A DNA stretch of 64,000 bases from Deroplatys truncata (GCA_030765065.1 CM060979.1:106008350-106072349); one strand, 5' to 3'; shown: positions 9,099-18,848, counted from the stretch's first letter. The notes: generated by a model from the sequence alone, not told the origin. Made by a program: numbers and translations.

Positions 9099-12000
9099 AT
9101 GGAGCCGCCACCCGGGGGAAGTCGCGATTGCACCTTGCAGCCTACGTTCGAAATTATAGGGCACAAGCAGAGAAGGCTGCCAAAGCTTTTTTCCGGCTTT
9201 ACAGAGTCTCAAATTACCATAAACCCGGTCCTCAGAGATGTTAACCCGGAGCAATGGGTATCGCATTTGTTTAACGATATTCTAAACTTTGCGAAAGAGA
9301 ACCTGTTAGAAAACGAACCCGGATATTTAGGCATATCCGTAACAGACGAAAAGTAGACGTCCAAAGCCTTCAACATGAGCGTGAGGCGCGTAGAGCAATT
9401 GAATGCGGATGTCATTGTTGGAAGCATCGAAAAAGTAATGCAAAGTAACCAACAATTCTTGCTAAGCGGGCCTCTTCATGTGACGTTTGTGTGGACCAAG
9501 GAGGTCTCGGGTTCGTGCCACCAACCTTGCGATGCCTGTAGGGACAATAAAGGCATTGTCGAAATAGCCAAAAAAGACAACTTGCGTTTAGCAAGAGCCA
9601 TTGTTGTAGTTAAAGTCAAAGTGGATCGCGACGTCAACTATAGAACGATGACGTGCTCCGACTATCTGCAAAAATCGAAGGCCGTAGCCTTGTGTGCGAG
9701 CATCTGTCAAGGCCACGACAGCTGCACGATAAATGACGTCAGACGCTCTGACGCTGCGTTAAAGGGCTACGCTGTGACGGTGTTTGGCGATCATACGGGG
9801 AAGCACGTGCTGTACGCGTCGGATAAGAAATGCGATAAATACATCGACGTCATGCTCCACGCCGGGCACTTTAATGCTATCGCGAACCTTCACAAGTGCT
9901 TTAAATGCAAATGGTATTGCCGCCGGTGTCATCATCCCTCGGCACACAAAAAAGAATTTCATAGGTGCGACGCCAGGTGTGCTAAATGCCATCAGCAGTG
10001 CGATGCGCGATTTGACGCCTACATACGCTGCGCCGGGTGCAACAGAGATTTTAAGGGACCGACATGCTTTGCAAACCACGCAAAGAAAGGGTTTTTTTAC
10101 CCAAAGGCGCTGTCGGTGTGCGATGTAGAAAAGGTGTGCACGTCTTGCAATAAGCTCGTGAATGCGAGGCACAGAAAAACCGCGCACGAGTGCGGGGAAA
10201 AGTACTGCTATCATTGCAAGACACACGTGAATTCTAGCCACATGTGCTATATGCAGCCGTATGCCGTAAAGAACAAAAGAAACCGGTACGTGTTTATGTT
10301 TATCGACTTTGAATGCACGCAAAACATTCCATATACCGGCAAAAAGGACACATACGAGCATGTACCTAACTTGTGCGTGTTGTACCAAGCCTGCCCGCAC
10401 TGCATCGACGAACGCCGCAAGACGGCATACTGCACCGAATGCGGTTGCAAAGAATGGGTGTTTATGGACGAACCCGTGAAGCAGCTTTTCGAGCACATCG
10501 CGCAGGCGAGGTTCGAAGCCTGGGACGTCTACGTCGTGGCGCATAACCTCAGAGCTTACGACGGGCAGTTTTTATTAAAGTACATGGTGGCGCACTTAGA
10601 CCGAGCGCCGGAGCTCATCATGAGCAAGATCTACAGGATGATTTACGGTGACGTCACATTTCTAGACTCGCTCAACTTCATACCCATGCCACTCTCCCGC
10701 TTTTCCAAGACCTTCGGATTGAAGGAATGCAAAGGTTATTTCCCGTACCTGTTTAACACGAAGGAAAACGAGCAGTACGTGGGTTCGATTCCCGACAAAA
10801 GGCATTACTGTCCGGAGGGCATGTTGGCGGAGGGTCGGAAAGCCTTCGAGCAGTGGCACGAAGAAAAGGCGTCCTCCGGGTACGTCTTCGACATGAGGGC
10901 GGAAATCGTGGCGTATTGCAAGATGGACGTATTTCTACTCAGTCAGGGAGTTTCCAAATTCAGAAGGGAATTCTTGGACGAGAACGGAATAGACCCGTTC
11001 AGAGAATGCGTTACCATCGCGCAGGCGTGCATGTGCGTGTATAGAAAGCGCTTCATGCCGCTTAAAAAAAATTGCCCTCTTGCCAGCGGGCGGGTATCGA
11101 CTAGCGGACCGGCAGTATCGCGCCGCATGCATATGGCTAACTTGGCTAGAGATGCAAAACGGCATCGTCATCCAGCACGCCATGCGAGAACGCGAAGTTA
11201 AAATCGCGGGGCACAAGGTGGACGGGTACAGAGAGGCCGAAAAAACCGCGTACTTTTTCCACGGCTGCTTTTACCACGACTGCAGGCGGTGCTTTCACAA
11301 TCGCCATGCGGTGATATACAACTCGGGACACGAATCCATGACCTCCAGGTTAGAGAGCACCGAGAAGGTCACGGCCGAGATCAAGGCCGCCGGCTACGCC
11401 GTGGTGGAAATGTGGGAGTGCGAGTTCAACGCCGCGATGGAGGCCAACCAGGACCTCGCGCGCCACGCAAGGGACTTTGCGGTACCGGAACCCCTGAACC
11501 CCAGAGACGCCTTCTACGGAGGTTGCACCAACTGCACCAAGACGTACTGCGAGGCGAAGGGGGATAGCAAGATCTACTACTACGACGTATGCAGCCTGTA
11601 CCCGTACGTGAACAAGACGAAGCCCTACCCCGCGGGCCATCCCAAGATCCACGTGGATCGATTCCCGCGCTTGGAAGACGTGGGGAGCGGGTTGGTGAAG
11701 TGCGAGGTTCTACCGCCGCAACACCTGTACCACCCGGTGCTACCGGCGCGCATCGGCGGCAAGCTGATGTTCCCGCTATGCCGCGCTTGTGCGGAGGCGG
11801 AGAGCCAAGACGAGTGCCACCACGGCGAGCGCGAGAGGGCGTTGTCGGGTACCTGGGTGGTCGACGAGATGAAGGTCGCCCTGGAGGAGGGGTACCGCCT
11901 CCTCCGGGTCCACGAGATCTTGGAGTACGACGTGGTGCAGCACGAACCGACCACCGGAGCCAAGGGTCTCTTCAAGGACTACGTGAATCAGTTCCTGAAG

Positions 12001-12875
12001 ATCAAGACCGAAGCCTCCGGCTGGCCCTCGGATTGCGACGACCCTGCCGCAAAGCAGCAGTACGTGGAGCAATTCTTCGAACACGAAGAAGTAGCCCTGG
12101 ATCCCCAGGCCGTCGCCACCAACCCCGGCAGGCGGGAGCTGGCCAAGCTGATGCTCAACAGCTTCTGGGGCAAACTGGGGCAGAGGGAAAACCACCCCAC
12201 GTGCGAGCTGGTGGACCGGTACGACCGCCTCCTGGAGCTGCTCAACGACCCTGGCGTGGAAGTGCAGACCTACGTGCCCGTCACCGATCGGATCATGTAC
12301 GCGGTGTGGAAGTACTGCGAGCAGCACCGCAAGGTGAACCCACCGCCAACGCCGCCCTGGCGGCCTACACCACGGCTCACGCGCGCCTGGTGCTCTACTC
12401 CTACCTCAAGAGGCTGGGAGAACGGGTCTGCTACTTCGACCCCGATTCCGTCGTCGTCGCCGCCGCTCCGGGTGACTGGACGCCGTCCGTTGGACGCCTC
12501 CTGGGGGACATGACGGACGAGCTGGAGAAGTACGGGCGGGGCTCTTACATCGCCCGGTTCGCCTCCGCGGGGCCCAAGAGCTACTGCATGGAGATCGTTT
12601 GCCCCGAGACAGGCAAGACCTTCTCGGTGTGCAAGGTGAAGGGGATCACGCTCAATTCGGGCAACCTGGAGCTGGTGAACGCGGAGGTGATTCGCGACGT
12701 GGTGCTGAGGGACAACGACCGTGCGGTGAAGCTGGCGGGCACGCAGATTTCGCGGAAACCGTCTTGAACGGTCGTCACCGAACCCAGCTCGAAGACGTTT
12801 AGGATGGTGGTCAACAAGCGCGTACTCGCCGGCGATCACGATTCGTATCCCTACGGGTTCAAGAGGAACACATAA
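9099..12875 (+). pseudogene. Protein-primed family B DNA polymerase, broken frame
   Basis: Replicative polymerase of the Polinton (pPolB), which would copy the linear element from protein-primed ends. The first ATG is 9099; an upstream GTG is not needed. Cys/His pairs are dense at 9890-10260. Exonuclease motifs follow: FIDFE (10299-10313), HN-x4-YD-x2-FLL (about 10538-10573) and YC-x2-DV (about 10914-10931). Polymerase motifs are DVCSLYP (about 11584-11604), K-x3-NSFWG (about 12145-12171) and YFDPDS (12432-12449). Four lesions are visible: in-frame TAG 9354-9356; a shift near the A8 run 11064-11071; a shift back within about 12336-12352; in-frame TGA 12765-12767. Sequence typical of the family C-terminus continues in the same frame to TAA 12873-12875, which abuts the ATPase ATG. 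The first stop precedes every catalytic motif, so no full-length product is expected unless stops are read through or the lesions are assembly errors. Confidence 0.92.
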
Positions 12876-13565
12876 ATGAGACGTCTACAGCCGCGCCAAA
12901 GTCATTTCGAACCGGGCGCCCCTGAGGAGACGATTCCCGGTCCCCGAGACCTGGGGCGATTCGAGTTTCCCAGCACGATGCTCGTGGCGGGGCCGTCGCG
13001 CTGCGGCAAGTCGACCGTCGTGAAAAACCTGTTACGCCACGCGCACCGGATGTTCGACGTGCGCCCCAGGAGGGTGCTGTGGTGCCACCCTCCGAAGTAT
13101 TCGCCGAGACTCGAACCCTCGGCTCTGCGTTGCGAGACCCACGCGGGCATACCCGAACTTGCTTCGGTGGGCGAGAACGACCTGGTCGTCCTCGACGATC
13201 TGATGCTGGAGGGTGGCGGGAAGGACGTGTCCAACTTTTTCACCAGAGACTCCCATCACAAGCGCTTCGGCATCGTCTACATCCTGCAGAACGTGTTTCC
13301 GCAGGGTCAGAAATATCGCAACATCTCTCTGAATGCAAACTACGTCGTGGTCTTCAAGAACAACCGGGACAAGATGCAGATCGAGAGACTGTGCCAGCAG
13401 ATCGAACCCAGGAACTCTAGGTTTCTCTTTGAGGCCTTCGAGAAGGCCACCGAACGCCCTCACTGGTATCTCGTGTTGGACTGCACTCAGTACACGCCCG
13501 CCCGATACAGGTATCGAACCGGCGTGCTGCCGGGGGAAAACCTCTCTTATTTCGTACCCAACTGA
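12876..13565 (+). CDS. FtsK/HerA-like genome-packaging ATPase
   Basis: 229 aa, complete. It would pump the genome into the capsid, the role of this ATPase in Polintons and related double-jelly-roll viruses. Walker A is visible at residues 39-47 (GPSRCGKST) and Walker B at 103-108 (LVVLDD), followed by an aromatic- and basic-rich C-terminal half. Length is usual for the family. The ATG directly follows the polymerase stop (TAA then ATG, no spacer), so the two probably share a transcript. GC content is high, like the 3' half of the polymerase and unlike the downstream genes. The frame is open with no lesion. A polyadenylation signal follows at 13644. Confidence 0.93.
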   Translation: MRRLQPRQSHFEPGAPEETIPGPRDLGRFEFPSTMLVAGPSRCGKSTVVKNLLRHAHRMFDVRPRRVLWCHPPKYSPRLEPSALRCETHAGIPELASVGENDLVVLDDLMLEGGGKDVSNFFTRDSHHKRFGIVYILQNVFPQGQKYRNISLNANYVVVFKNNRDKMQIERLCQQIEPRNSRFLFEAFEKATERPHWYLVLDCTQYTPARYRYRTGVLPGENLSYFVPN

Positions 13566-13643
13566 GACCGCCGAGAGGACTCGGGTTCGTTTCGTTCTAT
13601 ATTATCACGGCAGGGTCTTACCCAACTGAGACCATTGAGTCTA

Positions 13644-13649
13644 AATAAA
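13644..13649 (+). terminator. Poly(A) signal after the ATPase
   Basis: AATAAA lies 79 bp after the ATPase stop and before the next ATG (13689), a plausible end of the polymerase-ATPase transcript. The segment ACCCAACTGAGACC occurs twice nearby (about 13556 and 13620), a local duplication. Confidence 0.5.
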
Positions 13650-13688
13650 AAGTACCGCTTTCGGAGCGAACGTCATTATCGCGCAAGC

Positions 13689-14063
13689 ATGGCTAGAGGT
13701 AGGTTAAGGCTTGCGACGCTGACCAGTCCTCGCATAGCGAGACAGCACGGTAATTTGACGGCTCTGGCCAAGGCGAAGGCCCCTCTGCGCAAAAAGTTGT
13801 TAAAAAATGCCGATGGCGATCTGATCAAGGCCATTAGCGAATGCATGCTCAACGTGTGCAGAGGTCACGTGCAACTTCCCGCAAAGTGCTTGGGTCGCCT
13901 AAAGAAGCACAAGGCTTCTTGGAGGAAGTTGACGGATAAACGGGTTCCTCTGAGGAAGAAGAAGAAGAGCATCTTGGTTCAAAAAGGAGGTTTTTTGCCG
14001 GCATTTCTCCTACCCGTCTTGGCTTCGCTTGGCGGCGCGCTAGTGTCGAAATTAACAGGATGA
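13689..14063 (+). CDS. Small basic protein with hydrophobic tail
   Basis: 124 aa from ATG 13689. The open frame extends to 13635, but only a TTG is available there, so I take the ATG. A basic helix-rich body contains a run of lysines (RKKKKS) followed by a glycine-bounded hydrophobic tail (GGFLPAFLLPVLASLGG). This order resembles the small proteins next to the ATPase or integrase in arthropod Polintons and adintoviruses, thought to be virion or membrane-interacting. No enzyme motif. Its stop overlaps the next start (ATGA at 14060-14063). Function is inferred from position and composition only. Confidence 0.75.
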   Translation: MARGRLRLATLTSPRIARQHGNLTALAKAKAPLRKKLLKNADGDLIKAISECMLNVCRGHVQLPAKCLGRLKKHKASWRKLTDKRVPLRKKKKSILVQKGGFLPAFLLPVLASLGGALVSKLTG

Positions 14064-14470
14064 AGTACGGCAAGCAGATCCTCGTTGCACCGCAACCGAA
14101 GACCGTCGATAAGCTTCACGCTATAGACCGCACCATATCCAGATTGGCTAAAGAAATTCAGAACCTGCAGAGCGCAAAGCTCTCTGCCGACGAAAAGTGG
14201 CGGCTCGTAAAACATAAATTGGACAACTACCTCGATCTCGTGGCACAAGTCAGAAAGCCCTTCCTCGGCGACGACGACGACGACGATTACGAAGACGTGC
14301 ACGAACGCGTGCCGGTGAAGCAGGAGGTCGAACCCCGAACCATAAAGGTAAACCTCCTCTCGCCTCGCAAAAAGAAGAGGGCAAACCCTGCCACTCCGAA
14401 AAAGAAATCGAAATCGCCTTCCGTGTCGTACCATTTTCGCAAACGCGTCTGGCAACCCCTGTACAAGTAA
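14060..14470 (+). CDS. Coiled-coil protein with acidic run and basic tail
   Basis: 136 aa, function unknown. The N-terminal half is a predicted helix with heptad-like leucines (residues about 20-60). It is followed by six consecutive aspartates near residues 75-80 and a strongly basic C-terminus with repeated PRKKK/PKKKS groups, which could bind nucleic acid or serve as a nuclear signal. It starts inside the stop of the preceding gene (ATGA) and ends 3 bp before the integrase start, so it sits in a tightly packed unit. I cannot assign a family. Confidence 0.7.
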   Translation: MKYGKQILVAPQPKTVDKLHAIDRTISRLAKEIQNLQSAKLSADEKWRLVKHKLDNYLDLVAQVRKPFLGDDDDDDYEDVHERVPVKQEVEPRTIKVNLLSPRKKKRANPATPKKKSKSPSVSYHFRKRVWQPLYK

Positions 14471-14473
14471 AGC

Positions 14474-15528
14474 ATGAAGGAATGGAAGGCGCTAAGGCGT
14501 TACTATGCCAAACCGGAACACTATGCCGGTTTGGGTACGGTCAAGCCCCTTCGAAAGGCCACGGGTGCGTCTAAGGCGAACATCGAGTCCTTCCTTAAAC
14601 CCAGGACAGTTACACTCTGCACAAACCGGTCAGAAAGCGGTTCCCCACCAGATGTTATCACGTGACGAATATGGACGATCTCTGGGAGGCCGATCTAAAC
14701 GTCATGAACAGCGTGAGGGAACATAACAAACCTTACGTGTACATTCTGACCGTTATCGACGTATTTTCCAAATATGCTTGGGCCGTACCCCTGAAATCGA
14801 AGCTGGGTACCGAGGTTGCACAAGCGTTTCGCTCCATATTCTCCCAACGCGTCCCCAGGGTCCTCCAAACGGACAAGGGAACCGAGTTTACCAACAAGAC
14901 TTTTCGCGACTTTCTGAAGAAACACGACGTGAAACATTACACAACCAAAAATAACGTTAAAGCCAGCGTCGTGGAGCGCTTCAACCGCACCTTAAAAACC
15001 AAGATGTGGAGGTATTTCACGCACAAAAACAGTTACAGATACCTGGAAGTCCTTCCGGCCTTACTCGAGTCGTACAATAGCTCGCATCACAGGTCCATAA
15101 AAATGGCTCCGAAGGACGTGAACGAATCTAACATTTTACGAGTGTACCGCAATCTCTACGGAAATAGGACCCTACCTCGCGCAGGGAAACCCACATTTTC
15201 CGTCGGCGATCACGTGCGCATCTCTAAAGAAAAAATGAAATTCGACAAGGGCTACGAGCAGAATTGGACGGACGAAATATTTCGGATAGCCGAGGTGGTG
15301 ATTGGTCGGCCGGTGGTATATAAGTTGAAGGATCTGGCCGGAGAAGCCATAGACGGCACATTTTACACCGAGGAGCTACAAAAGGTCGCGCTACCTCGGA
15401 CGTTTAAGATCGAACGCGTTTTACAGACAAAGGGCCGAGGGCGCCACAAGCAGGTCTTGGTAAAGTGGAAGGAGTATCCGGCAAAGTTTAACTCGTGGGT
15501 TCTGGCTTCGACCATCGATTCGACATGA
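14474..15528 (+). pseudogene. rve-type integrase with chromodomain, one frameshift
   Basis: Polinton integrase that would insert the element and make the 6-bp duplication. The N-terminal part starts at ATG 14474. The frame shifts at about 14597-14604, and the core runs to TGA 15526-15528; the same frame is open back across the shift point. The core shows the acidic triad D (WEADL), D (LQTDKG) and E (VVERFN) with about 59 and 33 residues between; the second interval is slightly short of the usual 35. An SH3-like region near PTFSVGDHVRI and a C-terminal chromodomain (IERVL...VKWKEY...SWV) follow. All catalytic residues lie in the intact part, so a shorter product starting at ATG 14662 or 14671 would keep core and chromodomain but lose the N-terminal domain. 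The stop overlaps the penton start. Confidence 0.92.
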
Positions 15529-16547
15529 TTAAGACCAAGCCCTTCTCCATCACTCTCGTGAGCAACGCTTCCATGGAACACTTTACCGACAACACCACGG
15601 CCAGATTTTCTAACATCTTGCCCGAGAGAATCGTTCTGCAGGGAGAATGGGAGGTCGCCCTGCAAAAGGTCAGGTATCCGGTGAAATTTTATAACCTTTC
15701 GCCAGACGATGCCCGTCTGGCGGGCACCAAGTACACCATGACGCTCCTCCCCACGCATTCCAAATTCAGTTTGCAAATGCCGCAAGGCATCGTGCACAAT
15801 CCCAAAGACTTGGTGAACCTCGTCAACGCCGTTCTACTCGAACACTTGCACGTGGAAAACTTCTTCCTCTTCGACGAGCGCAAGCAGACGGTGGGCGTGA
15901 ATGCCGCCGTCGCCCATCCCGAACCACTACCCGACATTCCGTTCGACGGGTTTGTGGAAAATGTCGCGCGCACGGTCGTACCGTACGCGGTCGGCAAATA
16001 CGAAGCTCTCAACGATGCGCCCCACCAGAGACCCAAGCCGAAACCGAAACCGAAGCCCCGGGCTTCGGGGCAGCAGAAACCCGCGGAGGCTCGTTCCGTC
16101 AGACCCAAACGAGACGTTTCAAAATCGGAGGACCCTCCGGGACCTCTAAACCGCATCCACAGTTTGCTCTTAACGCCTGCTATGGCAAAAATGTTGGGTT
16201 TCGAGCTCTACGTCAACGTCATTCTCGAAAAAGCTGCTAAACACCCCGTAGATCCTTATATGGGGTTTCCTTACGAAATGTTCATCTATTGTAATCTAGT
16301 GTCCCCGCAAGTCGTGGGCGACACCTTCGCCCAAGTCATAGAGAGCGCGGCCGTGGAATACGAAAGAAGCAACAACACTTACATGAGCGACGAAAAGACG
16401 TTTTTTCCCCAAAATTGGATACCCTTGATTCAGCAAGACTTCAAGACGGTCAACATAGATTTAAGGAACGGTTACGGCGATCTCTTGCCATTCGCCGACG
16501 GATTTTCCTCTACTATAGTTCTCGCTTTTCGTCCGAAACAGGCGTAA
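15525..16547 (+). CDS. Minor capsid (penton-like) protein
   Basis: 340 aa from ATG 15525; the open frame begins 30 bp upstream, but 15525 sits in the ATGA overlap with the integrase stop. In Polintons this position and size correspond to the single-jelly-roll penton that closes capsid vertices. The N-terminus resembles the family (beta-rich stretch after IVLQGEWEVAL). A proline/lysine-rich low-complexity linker (repeated PKPK) occupies about residues 170-205, before a second globular half. No lesion. It overlaps the next gene by one base (TAATG). Confidence 0.85.
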   Translation: MIKTKPFSITLVSNASMEHFTDNTTARFSNILPERIVLQGEWEVALQKVRYPVKFYNLSPDDARLAGTKYTMTLLPTHSKFSLQMPQGIVHNPKDLVNLVNAVLLEHLHVENFFLFDERKQTVGVNAAVAHPEPLPDIPFDGFVENVARTVVPYAVGKYEALNDAPHQRPKPKPKPKPRASGQQKPAEARSVRPKRDVSKSEDPPGPLNRIHSLLLTPAMAKMLGFELYVNVILEKAAKHPVDPYMGFPYEMFIYCNLVSPQVVGDTFAQVIESAAVEYERSNNTYMSDEKTFFPQNWIPLIQQDFKTVNIDLRNGYGDLLPFADGFSSTIVLAFRPKQA

Positions 16548-16978
16548 TGGACGTGCACGCCGTAACGCGGTACTACCTCAATCAGACCGGCGGCGCGTTC
16601 CACCATCGCGATTTTACTCTCTACAGGGGCAAGCGCTACCAAAGAGGCAGCGGTCTCTTTTCAGCCCTCGGAGGACTCTTCAGAAGGTTGCTACCGTTTT
16701 TAAAGAGCGGAGCAAAAGCAGTCGGAAAGGAGGCCTTAAAGGCGGGCGCTCACGTTCTGTCCGATGTGATTGCGGCGGGAGCAGCGCCAAAGCAAGCGCT
16801 CCAACGGAGGCTCAAGCAGTCCGGATACAATTTAAAGCGAAAAGCCGACGAAAAGCTCGATGCCATTCTCGGTTCCGGCACCAGGCGCCTCAAGAGAATA
16901 AAACCGAGCAAAACCAAAAAGAGCAAGCAGTCCAAGCTGAAACGCGGTAGGCGTAAGGTGCAAGACGTATTTTCGTAA
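16547..16978 (+). CDS. Basic pVI-like virion protein
   Basis: 143 aa. ATG 16547 overlaps the preceding TAA (TAATG); longer upstream readings in this frame lie inside the penton gene and are rejected. The short N-terminal region ends in glycines (NQTGGAF, RGSGLFSALGG). An amphipathic stretch (LFRRLLPFLKSGAKAVGKEALKAG) is followed by a very basic tail with KTKKSKQSK. Polintons and adintoviruses keep such a protein between penton and hexon. It is compared with adenovirus pVI-type membrane-active cement proteins, but the similarity is of layout rather than sequence. It may be a substrate of the protease encoded downstream. Confidence 0.75.
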   Translation: MDVHAVTRYYLNQTGGAFHHRDFTLYRGKRYQRGSGLFSALGGLFRRLLPFLKSGAKAVGKEALKAGAHVLSDVIAAGAAPKQALQRRLKQSGYNLKRKADEKLDAILGSGTRRLKRIKPSKTKKSKQSKLKRGRRKVQDVFS

Positions 16979-18246
16979 TGGCAGACGCGGCCATCCACAT
17001 GAGTTCCGAACTGGACCTCTTTACAGAGGTACCGGTTCAGATGAGCATCGAGGAGTCACGGTTCCTATACCTAAACCCTCAAAACACTTTATTGAAAAAT
17101 GCCCCCATCACCTTTCATTATTCCGGAAATGCGGACGATTACCTAGACTTGACCTACGTCGTACTCGAACTCATGGTGCGCATTGTAGATGACAAAGGAG
17201 AGGCCTTAAACGCTGACGCTAACGCCACTCTGGTCAACAACGCCTTAAATTCCCTGTTTCAACAGATGGAGGTAACCCTCAATAACGTCATCGTCTCCAT
17301 GCCGCAAGCCGGTTACCCCTATAGAACCTACCTCGAGACGCTTCTCAATTACTCCGAAGATGCCATGAACACCAAACTAGAATCTACCCTCTGGAGAAAG
17401 GACACTTTTATCGCCAATGCGGGTTTTCAGTGGCGTCAGGGGTTTACCAAAGGGAGCAACGTCGTACAGCTCATCGGTCCTCTGTCCAACGCTCTTTTTA
17501 GACAGGAGAAGCTGCTTTTGAACAACGTTAGCATGACCGTCAAGGTCACTCCCGCCTCTCCCCAGTTTTATCTGTTTTCCGACGTAGATACCTTTAAGGG
17601 GTACGCCGACATCGTGTCTGCCACGCTGCGCTTAAAATCGGTGCGGCCCTCGCCGACCATAAAGCTCGCGCACCAGGCCGTGCTCGCAAAGAGCAACGCA
17701 AAGTACCATCTCAAAGACGTCAGCTTTCACGCTCTCAGCATCCCCAAGGAGTCCAGGGCAATGACGTTTAGCGACGTGTGCGTAGGGCAAGTTCCAAGGA
17801 GAGTGGTAGTAGCCATGGTCACCGACAAGGCCTATTCCGGCCATTTTAACTCAAATCCGTACAACTTGAAACATTTTAAAATGAACTTCTTTCAGCTCTA
17901 CGTGAACGAGCAACCCGTTCCCTCCCAACCTCTGCAACCCGACTTTACAAAGGGACACTATTTGCAATTTTTTCAAACCCTGCAGGACGGCCTAGGCATT
18001 CATTTCAAGGACGAGGGACACTCCATCTCCAGAGAAACTTACCCGCAAGGGTATACGATAATGGTTTTCGATCTCACTGCAGACATGAGCGCTAACGAGT
18101 CTCACATCTCGGGTCAGCGCCACGGAACCGTCTCTATAAGCATCGGTTTTGCCGATAAATTGACAGTACCGGTCATACTTCTGCTGCTAGCGGAAATACA
18201 TCGCACGGTCGAAATCGACGCCAACCGATCCATTTTGGTATCATGA
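16978..18246 (+). CDS. Major capsid protein (double jelly-roll, hexon-like)
   Basis: 422 aa, complete and undamaged. It would form the trimeric capsomers of the icosahedral shell. Diagnostic features of the Polinton major capsid are visible: an N-terminal SSELDLF box, a LNNALNSLF-type region followed by PYRTYLETLL, a central GPLSNALF segment, and a C-terminal FDLTADM segment leading into a beta-rich end with an IDANR motif. Length fits the family. Start and stop both overlap their neighbours (TAATG at 16976-16980, ATGA at 18243-18246). This is the best-preserved large gene of the element. Confidence 0.93.
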   Translation: MADAAIHMSSELDLFTEVPVQMSIEESRFLYLNPQNTLLKNAPITFHYSGNADDYLDLTYVVLELMVRIVDDKGEALNADANATLVNNALNSLFQQMEVTLNNVIVSMPQAGYPYRTYLETLLNYSEDAMNTKLESTLWRKDTFIANAGFQWRQGFTKGSNVVQLIGPLSNALFRQEKLLLNNVSMTVKVTPASPQFYLFSDVDTFKGYADIVSATLRLKSVRPSPTIKLAHQAVLAKSNAKYHLKDVSFHALSIPKESRAMTFSDVCVGQVPRRVVVAMVTDKAYSGHFNSNPYNLKHFKMNFFQLYVNEQPVPSQPLQPDFTKGHYLQFFQTLQDGLGIHFKDEGHSISRETYPQGYTIMVFDLTADMSANESHISGQRHGTVSISIGFADKLTVPVILLLLAEIHRTVEIDANRSILVS

Positions 18247-18751
18247 ACACCTTTCAAATTAAACGGTTTCTATCGACATGCCCCTCTAGCGCTCTCACTT
18301 TTTAGGCGTCTACCCCTGCGATAAACTACCCGTACTTCACGGCATTCGAACGCCTCCCTTGGCGCTAGTGGCTAACACCGACCCCAGCACCAAATCCGGG
18401 CAACACTGAGTTTGCATCTTTGTGGACAAAAACTCGCATGCAGAATATTTTGACATTTACGGCATAGGACCGCTTTCGCCCCATTTTCTCCGGTTCTTAA
18501 ATTCGGTTTGCGGGACGCGTTGGTCCACCAACGCCAGAAGGCTGCAAGGTTTCGACAGCACCACTTGCGGTCATTACGTCATCGCCTACCTTACCCACCG
18601 CTGCTCCGGCTTACCTAAGCATACATTCTTCTCAAAATTTCACGTCAGCAATCACGCGCATAATGTTGTCGTCATTCGCAAAACGTTCAAGGACGCATGC
18701 CGCGCAAAGTGCTCTGACGCTCAGCAAACTTGTCAACCCTTGAAGGTGAGT

Positions 18752-18784
<33 letters not shown>

Positions 18785-18802
18785 ACTATTCAGCACATCT
18801 AA
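18243..18802 (+). pseudogene. Adenain-like cysteine protease, broken
   Basis: Maturation protease of the Polinton. ATG 18243 overlaps the hexon stop (ATGA). After 20 codons the frame ends in TAG 18303-18305; the family sequence resumes in another frame from the T5 run 18299-18303 (LGVYPCD, then LVANTDP). The catalytic His is at 18404-18406 and is directly followed by an in-frame TGA (18407-18409), where the family normally has an aromatic residue. The acidic member (EYFDIYG, about 18443-18463) and the Cys (TTCGH, codon 18566-18568) are intact. Unspliced, the frame runs into a GT microsatellite and stops at 18802. A donor at 18746 (AAG/GTGAGT) with an acceptor at 18831-18832 would give a six-codon tail ending at 18853 instead. 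The two lesions should abolish a full product. Confidence 0.88.
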
Positions 18803-18832
18803 GCTAATCCATCGTCTTGCACGTGCTTTCAG
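18746..18832 (+). other. Possible intron at the protease 3' end
   Basis: Good donor (AAG/GTGAGT) and acceptor (GTGCTTTCAG/AA), 87 bp, containing the (GT)n at about 18756-18782. It removes the low-complexity tail of the protease reading frame. Not needed by any other gene, so tentative. Confidence 0.4.
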
Positions 18833-18848
18833 AAGACGCTCCTGCTCA

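Noticed and set aside
9759-10544. 261-codon minus-strand frame
   Set aside because: Antisense shadow of the polymerase exonuclease region, whose + strand reading carries family motifs.
11776-12839. Minus-strand frames of 183 and 189 codons
   Set aside because: Shadows caused by high GC in the polymerase 3' half.
13979-14455. 158-codon minus-strand frame
   Set aside because: Antisense of the coiled-coil gene; the + strand frame has overlap junctions with its neighbours and a coherent composition.
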